A stretch of 64,000 nt of DNA from contig CAZTYE010000003.1 of the NCBI GenBank assembly GCA_964617645.1, positions 62,001 through 126,000 of the forward strand, in the 5' to 3' direction. Below are positions 24,761 to 33,765 of the stretch, one piece after another (the first letter of the stretch is position 1; each line of letters opens with the position of its first letter). Made by a program: the position numbers and the translations under genes. Origin of the DNA: JADJGC01 sp964617645. Lineage in GTDB: Bacteria; Zixibacteria; MSB-5A5; CAIYYT01. Under the pieces are notes generated by a model. The model saw only the letters and a list, made by a program, of their open reading frames with translations, was not told the DNA's origin and did not search any database.

Positions 24761-26284
24761 TTAAGTCGTCTGCTTCTTCAGCAGTTCTTCCGTCTGCCAC
24801 AGCAGTACCTGATCCGAGACCGGGTCGTAGCCGACGTGGCGGTAGCGGATCACGCCTTCTTTATCGATAATGACCAGCGTCGGAATGCCGGTCACCTGAT
24901 AGTTCTGCGCTACCTGTTGGTCGCCAAACAAGACGTTGAAGCTGTAGCCGTAGTCGGCCAGATAGGGGCGGACTTTGGTGGTGTCGTCCTCCCAGACGTT
25001 CATCGAGATAAACTCAACGCCGTCGGCCTTGCGCTCGACAAAATCCTGAAGCAGCGGCATGGTCATGCGGCACGGACCGCACCAGGTGGCCCAGAAATCG
25101 ACGACGACGACTTTCCCGCGCAGACTTTCCAGCGACACGGTTTCGCCATTGAGATTAGAGAAAGCCCAGGTGGGGGCAGCGATGTCCAGCTTGCCGCCGA
25201 CATACATAGTGCGGGCTTGGTCGGCATTGGCCAAAAGCGGCGCTAAACGAGATTGGCGCTGTTGTTCCGCGCTCGACTTCAGTTTGCCCATCAGATCGCC
25301 GAATCCGGCCAATTGGCGCACCGGCGCGAGTGTTTCGTTGCGCTCAAGACGGCGGAAATCGCTGTAGCCTTGCGCCGCCGCGTTGTTCAAGTAGACCAAA
25401 GCGGAGTCGGGTTGGTTGACCATCGCATGCAGCTTGGCGATCTCGACTACGGCGTCAGCGGGTTGGCGCGAGAGAGGGACGAGCGCGTGCTGGAACTTGA
25501 GCGCTTCGGCGTAACGCTGCTCGCGCTTCAGCTTTTCGACCAAGTCGCGCTTGACCGGGCCGTTGTCGGGATTGGCATCCGAGAAAGCGATTAACGCCTT
25601 TTTGGCGCCGGCGGCATCTCCCGAATTCTCCAGCGCTTCGGCTTTCATCGCCACCGGACGGTATTCCTTTGGCGAAGTCGTCGCATAAAGATCCGCAAAC
25701 TTGATAGCATTGGCGTAATCGCCACGCGAGAGATAGATCTGGGTCAACTGCGAGAAGGACATCGGATTGGAATTGTCGATAGCGATAGCCTTGAGATAAA
25801 GCTCAATCGCCTTTGTGGTATCGGGTGGATTGCCGGTCATGAGCGAAGAAGCTAAGCCAAAGGGCGCCCAGTAGAACTTGCCGTCGAGCTCCATCGCTTT
25901 CTGATACAGCTTCGCGGCTTCCAGACCACCGAGACAGCGGGCATAGAGGTAGTTGGCCATCGCCGAGTTGGGGTTGGCGTCATACATGCTCTTGTAGTAA
26001 TCCAGCTTCGCCTGAACCTGCTCATAACCATCGAACAAGGACTGGAAGTCACGATGCAACCACACCGAATTGGGGTATTTGGCGATGAAATGCTCGAATA
26101 CGCTCTTGATTTCGGGGAAGCCGATTTGCCCCTGCAACGACGCCGCCAGGGTTTCGACCGAGTCGTTGACCGCCTGATTTTCCACGGGATCGACAAAGGC
26201 CGATGCCGTCGGCTCTTTCTGCATCTGTGCGCAAGAGACCAAGACCAGCAGAGTCAATAGCGCAACAAGTCCTCTTAAGAACAT
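24761..26284 (-). CDS. Lipoprotein with TPR repeats and C-terminal TlpA-like thioredoxin domain
   Basis: 507 aa. Lipobox LLVLVSC (Cys18) gives a membrane-anchored periplasmic protein. TPR-like helices fill about 80-300 (YLYARCLGGLEAAKLYQKAMEL, FSQLTQIYLSRGDYANAIKFAD). A TlpA/ResA-type redoxin domain starts near residue 373 with FWATWCGPC (Cys402, Cys405) and cis-proline TGIPTLV. It probably reduces or shuffles disulfides in envelope proteins. GGAGG lies before the ATG. This thioredoxin keeps both cysteines, in contrast to the one at 39740. Confidence 0.9.
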   Translation of the reverse strand: MFLRGLVALLTLLVLVSCAQMQKEPTASAFVDPVENQAVNDSVETLAASLQGQIGFPEIKSVFEHFIAKYPNSVWLHRDFQSLFDGYEQVQAKLDYYKSMYDANPNSAMANYLYARCLGGLEAAKLYQKAMELDGKFYWAPFGLASSLMTGNPPDTTKAIELYLKAIAIDNSNPMSFSQLTQIYLSRGDYANAIKFADLYATTSPKEYRPVAMKAEALENSGDAAGAKKALIAFSDANPDNGPVKRDLVEKLKREQRYAEALKFQHALVPLSRQPADAVVEIAKLHAMVNQPDSALVYLNNAAAQGYSDFRRLERNETLAPVRQLAGFGDLMGKLKSSAEQQRQSRLAPLLANADQARTMYVGGKLDIAAPTWAFSNLNGETVSLESLRGKVVVVDFWATWCGPCRMTMPLLQDFVERKADGVEFISMNVWEDDTTKVRPYLADYGYSFNVLFGDQQVAQNYQVTGIPTLVIIDKEGVIRYRHVGYDPVSDQVLLWQTEELLKKQTT

Positions 26285-26663
26285 CTATCCTCCAGATTTG
26301 CGGGCGCAAGCGGCCCAAAAGACCTATTTGCTTCCTAAACATCGCGGACCGGCGAATGTTTCCGGCGGCCGCGTCTTCAAAGACGAAGAATATCAACAGT
26401 TTCTACGCCGCTGCCAAGCACAATTGCGGGAACGAAGGCTCGCTCAAATGTGCGCGCGGCTGCATACCGAGAATTCGCAATCACCACGACCATGCACATA
26501 AAGAACATCGCCACACTTGCTGTTCAGTGGCGAAACAGCACGTAACTGCCGAAGGCAGAAGCGTTTGGAGTCACAGTGATAGAGGCAATCACCGTTGTCG
26601 CAGTCGGCACGAGCCTTGCGTTTCTCTTTTTCCGCAAGACACAGCGAGGGAAGGAGAAAGACA
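26285..26663 (+). other. Intergenic region, mostly unexplained
   Basis: Divergent spacer between the TPR-thioredoxin and the 26664 gene. Two small hairpins are visible: GCCAC...GTGGC (about 26511-26532) and CTGCC-GAA-GGCAG (about 26546-26558). Apart from the weak reading frame listed at 26576 I see nothing coding, and no riboswitch consensus is recognised. Confidence 0.4.
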
Positions 26664-26734
26664 ATGATAGCGACAGATATGAAACGCGGATTCACGAACG
26701 AACGCTTCGCCAAAGTTGTCGAACCGCGAGTTAA
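26576..26734 (+). CDS. Possible 52-aa single-TM micro-protein
   Basis: GTG start with GGAG 7 bases upstream; the peptide begins MIEAITVVAVGTSLAFLFF, a plausible membrane helix followed by a basic and charged tail. It overlaps the start of the next gene by about 70 bases in another frame, which argues against it. Not a recognised family; could be chance. Confidence 0.25.
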   Translation: MIEAITVVAVGTSLAFLFFRKTQRGKEKDNDSDRYETRIHERTLRQSCRTAS

Positions 26735-27284
26735 GCGCGATGACGGCGGTTTCTACCTCTATACGCTCTCGGAGAACGTAAAAGTCTATTTTGACGACTA
26801 CTACACTTTCCTCGAACGTGTCGAAGAGCGCACTCTTGAGGACTTGGGCGACATTCGGGCGAAGGAAGCCGAACTCAAGAATTATCAGGTCGAGTTGCGG
26901 GCGTATTTCTGCGCGCGCAAGAAGATTCTCGAAGTGCTGCTGAAAACTGTCCACGATTTCTATACCGAACACAACAATTTCGGCGTCGTGATGACGCCGT
27001 GGTGCTTTGGCACGGTGGTGCTGGAAAAGGTCGAAGCGTTCCGCGACCGTCTGGCGAAGGGCAACGTGGATGACAGCGATCTGCCGGAATTCAGCTACGA
27101 CGTGGTGCGTTATATCGACGAGATTTATCGCAAGATTCTGCTCGATACTTTCGGATTTCCGGAAAAAGCCTTCTCGATGCGCTGGCAGTATTCGGAACTG
27201 CTCAAGCGCTATTCCAAGACGCTAACGAATATCTCGGCGTCGCTGCAGTCGGTGATGATGCTGGTGAAAAGTTACGGTAGTTAA
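26664..27284 (+). CDS. Uncharacterised cytoplasmic protein beside HD-GYP gene
   Basis: 206 aa from ATG 26664, preceded by AAGGAG; a longer reading lacks a ribosome site. No family recognised. All-helical and strongly charged, with a likely coiled segment about 45-80 (LERVEERTLEDLGDIRAKEAELKN) and a C-terminal helix SELLKRYSKTLTNISASLQSV; no signal or membrane segment. It is followed by its own terminator and then by an HD-GYP gene on the same strand, so a link to c-di-GMP signalling is possible only by proximity. Confidence 0.75.
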   Translation: MIATDMKRGFTNERFAKVVEPRVKRDDGGFYLYTLSENVKVYFDDYYTFLERVEERTLEDLGDIRAKEAELKNYQVELRAYFCARKKILEVLLKTVHDFYTEHNNFGVVMTPWCFGTVVLEKVEAFRDRLAKGNVDDSDLPEFSYDVVRYIDEIYRKILLDTFGFPEKAFSMRWQYSELLKRYSKTLTNISASLQSVMMLVKSYGS

Positions 27285-27328
27285 GACCTCCTCCTTGTTT
27301 ACAGCCTGTTGGCTCCTCCCTTCAGAAG

Positions 27329-27360
27329 ACCGGTTTGGTTGCCCGCCAAACCGGTTTTTG
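27329..27360 (+). terminator. Intrinsic terminator after the 26664 gene
   Basis: A 10-base stem ACCGGTTTGG (27329-27338) with CCAAACCGGT (27346-27355), then TTTTG. Confidence 0.9.
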
Positions 27361-27401
27361 ATTTTCAAGTCCCCGTTGACTTCTGTCGATAATACCGAAT
27401 A

Positions 27402-28406
27402 ATGACCGCTCCGGCGCATCACATTCTCAAGGACCCCGAGGTGCAGGCGACGCCGCCGTATTTGCCGGTGGCCGTTGAGAGCCTGCGGGTCGACAAGATT
27501 CTCCGATTTGACATTTACGTACAAGTCGGCCGGGAGCTGATGCTGTATCGCTCGATGTCGCTGCCGTTTACCGAGGCGAATCTGGCCAAGCTGCGGGAAA
27601 ACCGCGTGCAGCAGATTTACATCCCGTACGCTTCGCGGCACGCCTACCAGCAATATCTCGAAGAAAATCTGCCGGAGTTGCTCAAGGATCCCAATGTTGC
27701 GGAGATCAAGAAGGCGGAAATTCTTTATGACACTTCGAAAGCGCTGATCAAGGAAGTTTTCGCCAATCCGACCCTCGGCGAAAACATCAAGCGCAGTCAG
27801 GAGATGGTTGAGAACACGATTGACTTCATCTTGCGCGGTCGCGAGGCGTTTTTGAGCCTGATGCAGATCACGTCGTTCAACTACTACACCTACACGCACT
27901 CCGTAAACGTTTCGACGTTCTCGCTGGCGCTGGCGCGGCAGATCGGGATCAACGACCGCAAGCAACTGACTGAAATCGGCACCGGCGCGCTGTTGCACGA
28001 TGTCGGCAAAGCAAAAGTTCCGGAACGGATTTTGACCAAGCGCACGGCGCTCAATCGCTCGGAATTCGAGATCATGAAAAAACACCCGGGCTGGGGCGGC
28101 GAGATGCTGAAAGAGACCGATTTGATTCCGGGCGAATCATATATTCCCGTGTTGTATCATCATGAGCGGCTTGATGGTTCCGGATACCCCAACGGCCAAC
28201 TCGATCGCGATATCCATCCGTACGCCCGGATCGTCGCTATCGCCGACGTGTTCGACGCGCTGACCACGGAGCGCGTGTACCAGGCCGCGATCGACACTTT
28301 TCCGGCGCTGAAGTTGATGCACGGCACGCGCAACAACTTCGACCCGCAATTACTGAAAGAATTTATCTACTTGATGGGTCCGGAAGGACCGAACACGCGA
28401 TTTTAA
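27402..28406 (+). CDS. HD-GYP domain phosphodiesterase
   Basis: 334 aa. N-terminal region of about 130 residues without recognised domain, then an HD-GYP domain with THSVNVS (His166), the dyad LLHDVGK (His199-Asp200) and HHERLDGSGYP (253-263), all ligand motifs intact. The family hydrolyses cyclic di-GMP or related cyclic dinucleotides. No membrane segment, so cytosolic; the N-terminus resembles the DUF3391-type extension of some members. It converges with gmhA, whose stop lies 12 bases away. Confidence 0.93.
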   Translation: MTAPAHHILKDPEVQATPPYLPVAVESLRVDKILRFDIYVQVGRELMLYRSMSLPFTEANLAKLRENRVQQIYIPYASRHAYQQYLEENLPELLKDPNVAEIKKAEILYDTSKALIKEVFANPTLGENIKRSQEMVENTIDFILRGREAFLSLMQITSFNYYTYTHSVNVSTFSLALARQIGINDRKQLTEIGTGALLHDVGKAKVPERILTKRTALNRSEFEIMKKHPGWGGEMLKETDLIPGESYIPVLYHHERLDGSGYPNGQLDRDIHPYARIVAIADVFDALTTERVYQAAIDTFPALKLMHGTRNNFDPQLLKEFIYLMGPEGPNTRF

Positions 28407-28418
28407 GCCCGCGGCCGT

Positions 28419-29009
28419 CTATTTTCCGAAAAGTCGTTCTTCGGTCAGCAAAGCGAGCAAGTGCAGCGCGAACGCGTGCTCTTCCTGAATGCGCATCGTA
28501 ACCGTTGAAGCGACGTTGAGCGGCCATTCGCAAAGGGACGCGTCCGCCAGCCCATTTTTGCCAAACAGTCCCAGAGTTTGCAAACCGGCGATTTTCGCAG
28601 TGCGAAACGCAGCGATGATATTCGGCGACTTGCCGGAGGTCGTCAGGCCGATGAAGACATCGCCGGCTTTGCCTAACGCTTCCACTTGCCGCGCGAATAC
28701 CTGCTCGAAACCGTAGTCGTTGGCGGCAGCGGTGATGGCTGAAGTGTCGGTGCACAGAGCGATGGCCGGCAAGGCGCGGCGGTTGTTGTCGCCGGTGAGC
28801 CTCACGACAAACTCGGCGGCGAAATGCTGCGCGTCGGCAGCCGAGCCGCCGTTTCCGGCGATCAAGATTTTGCCGCCGCGGTTTAGTGATGATGCCAACA
28901 ATTCGGAGCATGTGAGCAGCCACTGCTCGCGCTGGGGCGAAAACGTCTGCCGCAGCGTCAGCGATTCCGAGACGGCGACCGCAATGATTTCAATGAGACT
29001 TTTCGTCAT
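28419..29009 (-). CDS. gmhA: Phosphoheptose isomerase (SIS domain)
   Basis: 196 aa from ATG 29007-29009, close to the usual 190-200. Converts sedoheptulose 7-phosphate to D-glycero-D-manno-heptose 7-phosphate, the first step to LPS core heptose. Seen: the SIS signature ILIAGNGGSAADAQHFAAEFV, TSAITAAANDYGFEQVFARQVEAL and GLTTSGKSPNI. It overlaps the preceding GGGP synthase gene by 20 bases; the longer frame upstream of that ATG is only the overlap. Fits an LPS-bearing cell together with lptB. Confidence 0.93.
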   Translation of the reverse strand: MTKSLIEIIAVAVSESLTLRQTFSPQREQWLLTCSELLASSLNRGGKILIAGNGGSAADAQHFAAEFVVRLTGDNNRRALPAIALCTDTSAITAAANDYGFEQVFARQVEALGKAGDVFIGLTTSGKSPNIIAAFRTAKIAGLQTLGLFGKNGLADASLCEWPLNVASTVTMRIQEEHAFALHLLALLTEERLFGK

Positions 29010-29772
29010 CGGACTTGATAATAGTCGATTCTTGGTGGATCGCGGCGGAAAATTCTTCGAAGATTGCGCGCTGGCTGTTGTCCTCGAAGCGGTTGCCAAT
29101 GACGACGAATTGCGCGCCTGCCGCCACTTTCTGCGCGGCATCTTCCGGGTGGCGAATACCGCCGCCGCAGATAATCGAGAGGCCGACATAATCGCGCACG
29201 GCGCGGATGATCTCCTCCGGAACGGAGATTTTTGCGCCGGAACCGGCCTCGAGGTAAATCAACTTCATGCCCAGATATTTGGCGGCCAGCGCGTGGTTCT
29301 TGATCGCGTCGATGTCTTTTCGCGAAAGTGGCGCAGTCTGCGAGGAAAGCTCGACCGAAGTGCGCGTTCCCGATTCGATCAGCAAATACGCCGTCGGAAT
29401 CGCTTCGAGTCCGTACTCTTTGACCAGCGCGGCGCCGCGCACTTGCTCGCCGATGAGAAATTCGGGGTTGCGGCCAGAGAGCAATGAGGTGAAGAGAATC
29501 GCATCCGCAGATCGGCAGACTTGATCGGCGCCGCCGGGGAAGATGATCACGGGAATCGAGACGCGCGGCTTGATCGCGCCGATGACTTCCGCCATCCGCA
29601 GCGACTCGACGACCGAACCGCCAACGAGAATGGCGTCGCAGCCGCCGGCCTCGGCGTGTTCGGCGGTGGCCACTAGTTGCGTGGGTGTGTGTTCGGAAGG
29701 ATCGACCAGGACGAGGAATCCCGCGGCGCGGGATTGCGAGATGGAGATGAGGTGGTCGAGAACGCGATTCAT
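28990..29772 (-). CDS. Geranylgeranylglyceryl phosphate synthase family (PcrB/GGGPS)
   Basis: 260 aa TIM-barrel prenyltransferase. Seen: LVDPSEHTPTQL near the N-terminus, DAILVGGSVV, the IPVIIFPGGADQVCRSADAILF block, KLIYLEAGSGAKISVPEEII and the phosphate-binding SIICGGGIRHPEDA. In archaea the enzyme joins geranylgeranyl-PP to sn-glycerol 1-phosphate, the first ether-lipid step; bacterial homologues occur in Bacteroidetes and other FCB lineages and in Bacillus (PcrB). The length and motifs fit the FCB/group II type. It forms an overlapping pair with gmhA. Substrate chain length is not readable. Confidence 0.9.
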   Translation of the reverse strand: MNRVLDHLISISQSRAAGFLVLVDPSEHTPTQLVATAEHAEAGGCDAILVGGSVVESLRMAEVIGAIKPRVSIPVIIFPGGADQVCRSADAILFTSLLSGRNPEFLIGEQVRGAALVKEYGLEAIPTAYLLIESGTRTSVELSSQTAPLSRKDIDAIKNHALAAKYLGMKLIYLEAGSGAKISVPEEIIRAVRDYVGLSIICGGGIRHPEDAAQKVAAGAQFVVIGNRFEDNSQRAIFEEFSAAIHQESTIIKSDDEKSH

Positions 29773-29834
29773 GGATACTAAAACCCCAGTGATGTAACGA
29801 TCATGCTGAAGCAGTCCTCAGCCGTGAAGGTTGA

Positions 29835-29854
29835 GGGCGCATTGCCATGCGCCC
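29835..29854. repeat. Short GTAGGGGCG-type hairpin
   Basis: GGGCGCA (29835-29841) and TGCGCCC (29848-29854) flank TTGCCA; CCTACG follows. On the minus strand it begins GTAGGGGCGCA and lies between alaS and the GGGPS gene. It resembles the other GTAGG palindromes here and could act as a weak terminator. Confidence 0.5.
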
Positions 29855-29876
29855 CTACGCGGCAATCTATATGCGG

Positions 29877-32465
29877 CTACTTAACTGCCTGCTCGAGCAG
29901 CGGCACGATCGTTGCGCGGACTTTGGCTTCGTCGAGATCGACCGCACCCGCGCCCTGAACGAAATACTCACGGCCACCGCCTTTGCCGGAGAATGCCGCA
30001 TTGACGGCTTTGATCAGCTCACGTGGCTGCACGCCTTTCTTAATCGCGGCGTCGCTGGCAGTGATCGCATATTGATTGCCCGAATAGAATAATCCGCTGA
30101 TCGGTTCGCCGATCGATTTGACGTAATCGGCATAGGCGTTGAGTTGGTCTTTGCCTTCGAACGGCGCAATCAATACGCGCACGCCATTGACATCGACTGC
30201 CTTTGTCTTGAACAATCCTTCGATGGCGCCGGTTGCCGATTCGGCCTGCGATTTTTCGAGTTCTTTCTTGAGCTTCTTGGTTTCTTCGACCAGTTCTTCG
30301 ATCCGAGCGACGATTTTGTCTTCCGGCAATTTCAGAAGCGCTGCGGTTGCATCGAGCTTCGATTTAATGCCGCGCAAGTACTCCAATGCGCCCACGCCGG
30401 TCATCGCTTCGATACGGCGAATCCCGGCGGCAATCGCGGTTTCGGCGGTGATCACAAACAATCCGATCTCGCCGGTGGCCTGGACGTGCGTGCCGCCACA
30501 AAGTTCGCGGGAGAACCCTTCGACCTCGACCATGCGGACGACATCGCCGTATTTTTCGCCGAAGAGCGCCATCGCGCCGAGCTTCTTGGCCTCTTCGATG
30601 GGGTAGTTGTCCCATTTGACTCTGCGGTTAAGCAGAATTTGCTCGTTGACGATGCGTTCGACTTCGCGGATTTCTTCCTCCGACATCGCCTTGAAATGGG
30701 CGAAGTCGAAGCGCAGGCGGTCGGGCGCGACGAGTGAGCCTTTCTGCTGTACGTGTTCGCCGAGCACGGTGCGCAGGGCTTTGTGGAGAAGATGCGTCGC
30801 GGTGTGATTTCGCTGGATGTGCTTCTGGCGGACGCCGTCGACTTCCGCTATCACATCAACTTCTTTCATTATGTCGACAAAATCGCTTACCAAGTGGATA
30901 ACAGTATCACCAATGCGATGAGTGCCTTCAACTCTGAAAGATCGGTTCTCGTGGATCAGTCTTCCTTCGTCGCCGACCTGACCACCTGACTCAGCATAGA
31001 AGGGAGTTCTCTCAAGGATGACTTGGTAAAACGGCCTTCCGTCTCTGGTTAGCAACTGAACGGATTTCACAGCGGCTTCTAATCTGAAGTGATCATCATA
31101 ACCGCGAAAGTCTGAGTGAGGGCCGACAATGTCCTTTGGAAGTTCAAAGGCCAACCCGAAGTCGCCAAGATCGCGCGATTTCCGTCGTTGTTCATTGAGC
31201 TTCGCCTCAAACGTTGGCATGTGCAAAGTCAATCCTCGCTCTCGCGCCATCACCTCGGTAAGATCCACCGGAAATCCAAATGTGTCGTATAGGAGAAAAA
31301 CATCATTGCCATGAATCATTGAATTACCGCGATCTTTGGTCTTCGTGACGATCTTGTCAAAAATCTCGCAGCCCCGATCCAGCGTTTCGCCGAAGCTTTC
31401 TTCCTCTGATTTAATCACCAGCGCCACGTGCTCGGCCTGCGCTTTGATCTCGGGGAATTGGCGCCCCATCGTATCGACCAACACCGACGCGAGTTTGTAA
31501 ATGAACGGCTCGTGCATGCCGAGCAAGCGCCCGTGCCGTGCCGCGCGGCGCAGAATTCGCCGCAGCACATAGCCGCGGCCTTCGTTAGAGGGAATCCCTC
31601 CGTCGGCAATTGCGAAGGTGAGCGCGCGAATATGATCGGCGATCACGCGGTGCGACAGCCCGCGTTTGTCGCGCTGATATTCCTTGCCCGACAAATCGCT
31701 AATCGCCGACAGGAGCGGCGCGAACAGATCGGTGTCGTAATTGGAATCGACTTTCTGCATTACCATCGCCATGCGCTCAAGGCCGCCGCCGGTATCGACC
31801 GACGGTTTCGGCAGCGGCGTGAGTTTGCCGCTTGCGTCGCGGTCGTACTGCATGAAGACCAGATTCCAGATTTCCATGAAACGGTCGCCGTCGTCGTTGA
31901 CCTGTGCATCCTTGCCGTAGTGCTCGCCGCGGTCGACATGAATTTCCGAGCACGGCCCGCACGGACCGGTTTCGCCCATCGACCAGAAATTGTCTTTCTC
32001 GCCAAAACGCAAAATGCGACCGTTTTTCAATTCGGGAGCGATCTTGGCCCAGAGAGCAAACGCTTCATCGTCATTGTTATAGACGGTTGCCCAGAGCCGC
32101 TCGGCGGGGATGTCGAGATACTTGCGGATGAACTCCCACGCGAAGGCAATGGCGTCTTCCTTGAAATAGTCGCCGAACGAGAAATTGCCGAGCATCTCGA
32201 AAAACGTGTGATGCCGCGCCGTTTCGCCGACGTTTTCGAGGTCATTATGCTTGCCGCCGGCGCGGATACACTTTTGCGAGGTCGTCGCGCGTTTGTAGTC
32301 GACCTTGCGCTGGCCGAGGAAGACATCCTTGAACTGATTCATCCCGGCGTTGGTGAAGAGCAAAGTCGGATCGTCGAGCGGAATGAGCGACGAACTCGGC
32401 AGGCGTTTGTGTGCCTTCGACTCGAAGTAGGCCAAGAACGATTCCCTAATTTCGGCGGCTTTCAA
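29877..32465 (-). CDS. alaS: Alanyl-tRNA synthetase
   Basis: 862 aa, full length. Catalytic domain (about 1-240) with GMNQFKDVFLGQ, ATTSQKCIRAGGKHNDLENVG and TGPCGPCSEIHVD; editing domain with the zinc motif HTATHLLHKAL and CGGTHVQATGEIG; C-Ala domain with a glycine-rich GGGREYFVQGAG end. It starts at TTG (32463-32465) that overlaps the TGA of the DinB gene (TTGA), so translation is coupled. It charges tRNA-Ala and clears mischarged Ser/Gly. Confidence 0.97.
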   Translation of the reverse strand: MKAAEIRESFLAYFESKAHKRLPSSSLIPLDDPTLLFTNAGMNQFKDVFLGQRKVDYKRATTSQKCIRAGGKHNDLENVGETARHHTFFEMLGNFSFGDYFKEDAIAFAWEFIRKYLDIPAERLWATVYNNDDEAFALWAKIAPELKNGRILRFGEKDNFWSMGETGPCGPCSEIHVDRGEHYGKDAQVNDDGDRFMEIWNLVFMQYDRDASGKLTPLPKPSVDTGGGLERMAMVMQKVDSNYDTDLFAPLLSAISDLSGKEYQRDKRGLSHRVIADHIRALTFAIADGGIPSNEGRGYVLRRILRRAARHGRLLGMHEPFIYKLASVLVDTMGRQFPEIKAQAEHVALVIKSEEESFGETLDRGCEIFDKIVTKTKDRGNSMIHGNDVFLLYDTFGFPVDLTEVMARERGLTLHMPTFEAKLNEQRRKSRDLGDFGLAFELPKDIVGPHSDFRGYDDHFRLEAAVKSVQLLTRDGRPFYQVILERTPFYAESGGQVGDEGRLIHENRSFRVEGTHRIGDTVIHLVSDFVDIMKEVDVIAEVDGVRQKHIQRNHTATHLLHKALRTVLGEHVQQKGSLVAPDRLRFDFAHFKAMSEEEIREVERIVNEQILLNRRVKWDNYPIEEAKKLGAMALFGEKYGDVVRMVEVEGFSRELCGGTHVQATGEIGLFVITAETAIAAGIRRIEAMTGVGALEYLRGIKSKLDATAALLKLPEDKIVARIEELVEETKKLKKELEKSQAESATGAIEGLFKTKAVDVNGVRVLIAPFEGKDQLNAYADYVKSIGEPISGLFYSGNQYAITASDAAIKKGVQPRELIKAVNAAFSGKGGGREYFVQGAGAVDLDEAKVRATIVPLLEQAVK

Positions 32466-32932
32466 ACGCGCTCCTTATGCTTCAGTAGACGTAAGTATAC
32501 GGATAACTGACCACGATGATGAATTTCGTGATCAAGATTGCCGCGAACCAGCAGCCACCAGATGGTGACCTTACCGGCGAAACGTTGATCAAGTGTTTGT
32601 TCGGCAAGCCGGTCTTCAGTCAGACCGCGCATTAGATCAGAACGTTGTTGTCCGGACTGGCGTAGCCGATCTAACATGGCGATAAAGCCGCCGCGATCGA
32701 TGTTCTCGACTTCACCGACCCGAGCAGTCATGGGAGCCAGGTCAGGAGACTCAAGTTTGCGAAAGAGCCAGCGATCGGCATCGGCTACGTGAGCAGCTAT
32801 CTCAGCAATGCTCAAAGACGCCTCCAATGGACGCCAATTCTCGAATCCTGCCGGAACCTGCTCAAGGCGCTTCATGGTCGATTCACGAATCGCATCAGCA
32901 AATTCGGCGAGACGCTGACCTTCTGTTGTCAT
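32462..32932 (-). CDS. DinB/YfiT-like putative metalloenzyme
   Basis: 156 aa from the ATG at 32930-32932; the longer frame upstream lacks family similarity. Four-helix DinB fold with the three-histidine metal site: IAAHVADADRW early and HEIHHRGQ near the C-terminus. Many members are thiol-dependent transferases; the substrate is not assignable. Placed between recX and alaS, replacing nothing obvious; the stop overlaps the alaS start. Confidence 0.85.
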   Translation of the reverse strand: MTTEGQRLAEFADAIRESTMKRLEQVPAGFENWRPLEASLSIAEIAAHVADADRWLFRKLESPDLAPMTARVGEVENIDRGGFIAMLDRLRQSGQQRSDLMRGLTEDRLAEQTLDQRFAGKVTIWWLLVRGNLDHEIHHRGQLSVYLRLLKHKERV

Positions 32933-33023
32933 CTGGTCCACTTCATTAGCGTAGTGAAGATTCGCTTGCTGGGAGTCCTGCGCTCCCGACATTCGCGCCG
33001 CAGGCGCGATGATCGACGACTCG

Positions 33024-33668
33024 TTAACTACCGCCCAACTCTTCCCGCTCAAATCGTTTCCAGGCCTCTTCCACTGCATCGGGTGAAAAGCCACGGTAGC
33101 TCAAGAAATTATAGATTTTGCGGCGAATTTCAAGCGGTTCCAGTCCGCGCCAGCGATTCTTCCGACTCAGAATCAAGCGATACGCCGACTCGGCTTCCGA
33201 CTCCGGCGCAACATTATCGCTAATCGCATGGCTGACCACGTCGCGCGCGACGCCTTTCTGATACAGTTCCATCTGCAATCGCCGCTTGCCGCGCGGCGCG
33301 AGCTGCTGGCGGTTCTTGATCCAATCTTCGGCGAATTGCGCGTCGTTGAGATAACCGCGTTCTTTGAGCCAACCGATCGTGGAGTCAACCTGTTCAGCGG
33401 CGAACTCTTTGCGGCGAAGATATTCCCGCATTTCTTTCTCGGAGCGATTGCGGCGGCCAAGGTGACGCAGCGCGGCGTCTCGGATTTTGGCCAGACCCAG
33501 CGCGTCGCGAATTTCCTCCAGCCGTTCCGGCTCAAGCTCGATTCCGACTTTAAGATTCAAAGTCGGCAAGATCTCGGCGGCGCAACCCGCGAAAAAGCGG
33601 CCGTCGATGTAAATCGACCAGCGGTCGGGGTTGCGTTTCTGCGCTTCGATCTTAGTAACGCGCGGCAT
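33024..33668 (-). CDS. recX: Regulatory protein RecX
   Basis: 214 aa. Inhibits or modulates RecA filament activity. Seen: three tandem RecX helical repeats, with ALRHLGRRNRSEKEMREYL, IGWLKERGYLNDAQFAEDWI and the later YNFLSYRGFSPDAVEEAW. The short beta N-terminus (VTKIEAQKRNPDRWSIYIDG) is typical. The recX-alaS neighbourhood is widespread in bacteria; here a DinB gene lies between them. recA itself is not in the window. Confidence 0.93.
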   Translation of the reverse strand: MPRVTKIEAQKRNPDRWSIYIDGRFFAGCAAEILPTLNLKVGIELEPERLEEIRDALGLAKIRDAALRHLGRRNRSEKEMREYLRRKEFAAEQVDSTIGWLKERGYLNDAQFAEDWIKNRQQLAPRGKRRLQMELYQKGVARDVVSHAISDNVAPESEAESAYRLILSRKNRWRGLEPLEIRRKIYNFLSYRGFSPDAVEEAWKRFEREELGGS

Positions 33669-33765
33669 GAGTGAAATCTATGCTTCTGATGTCGGCTGCG
33701 GTAGACCAAATTTGGCGATGAATTCCCAACCACCGGAGCCCGGATTGCGTTATATTAGCATCAAC

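Noticed and set aside
26500..26600. Cyclic-di-GMP riboswitch upstream of the HD-GYP neighbour
   Set aside because: Hairpins are present but the conserved GEMM core sequences are not.
29010..29189. 60-residue N-terminal extension of GmhA
   Set aside because: It lies within the GGGP synthase gene in another frame; the internal ATG at 29009 gives the normal family length.
31428..32510. 360-codon plus-strand frame over alaS
   Set aside because: Antisense of alanyl-tRNA synthetase; no motif of its own.
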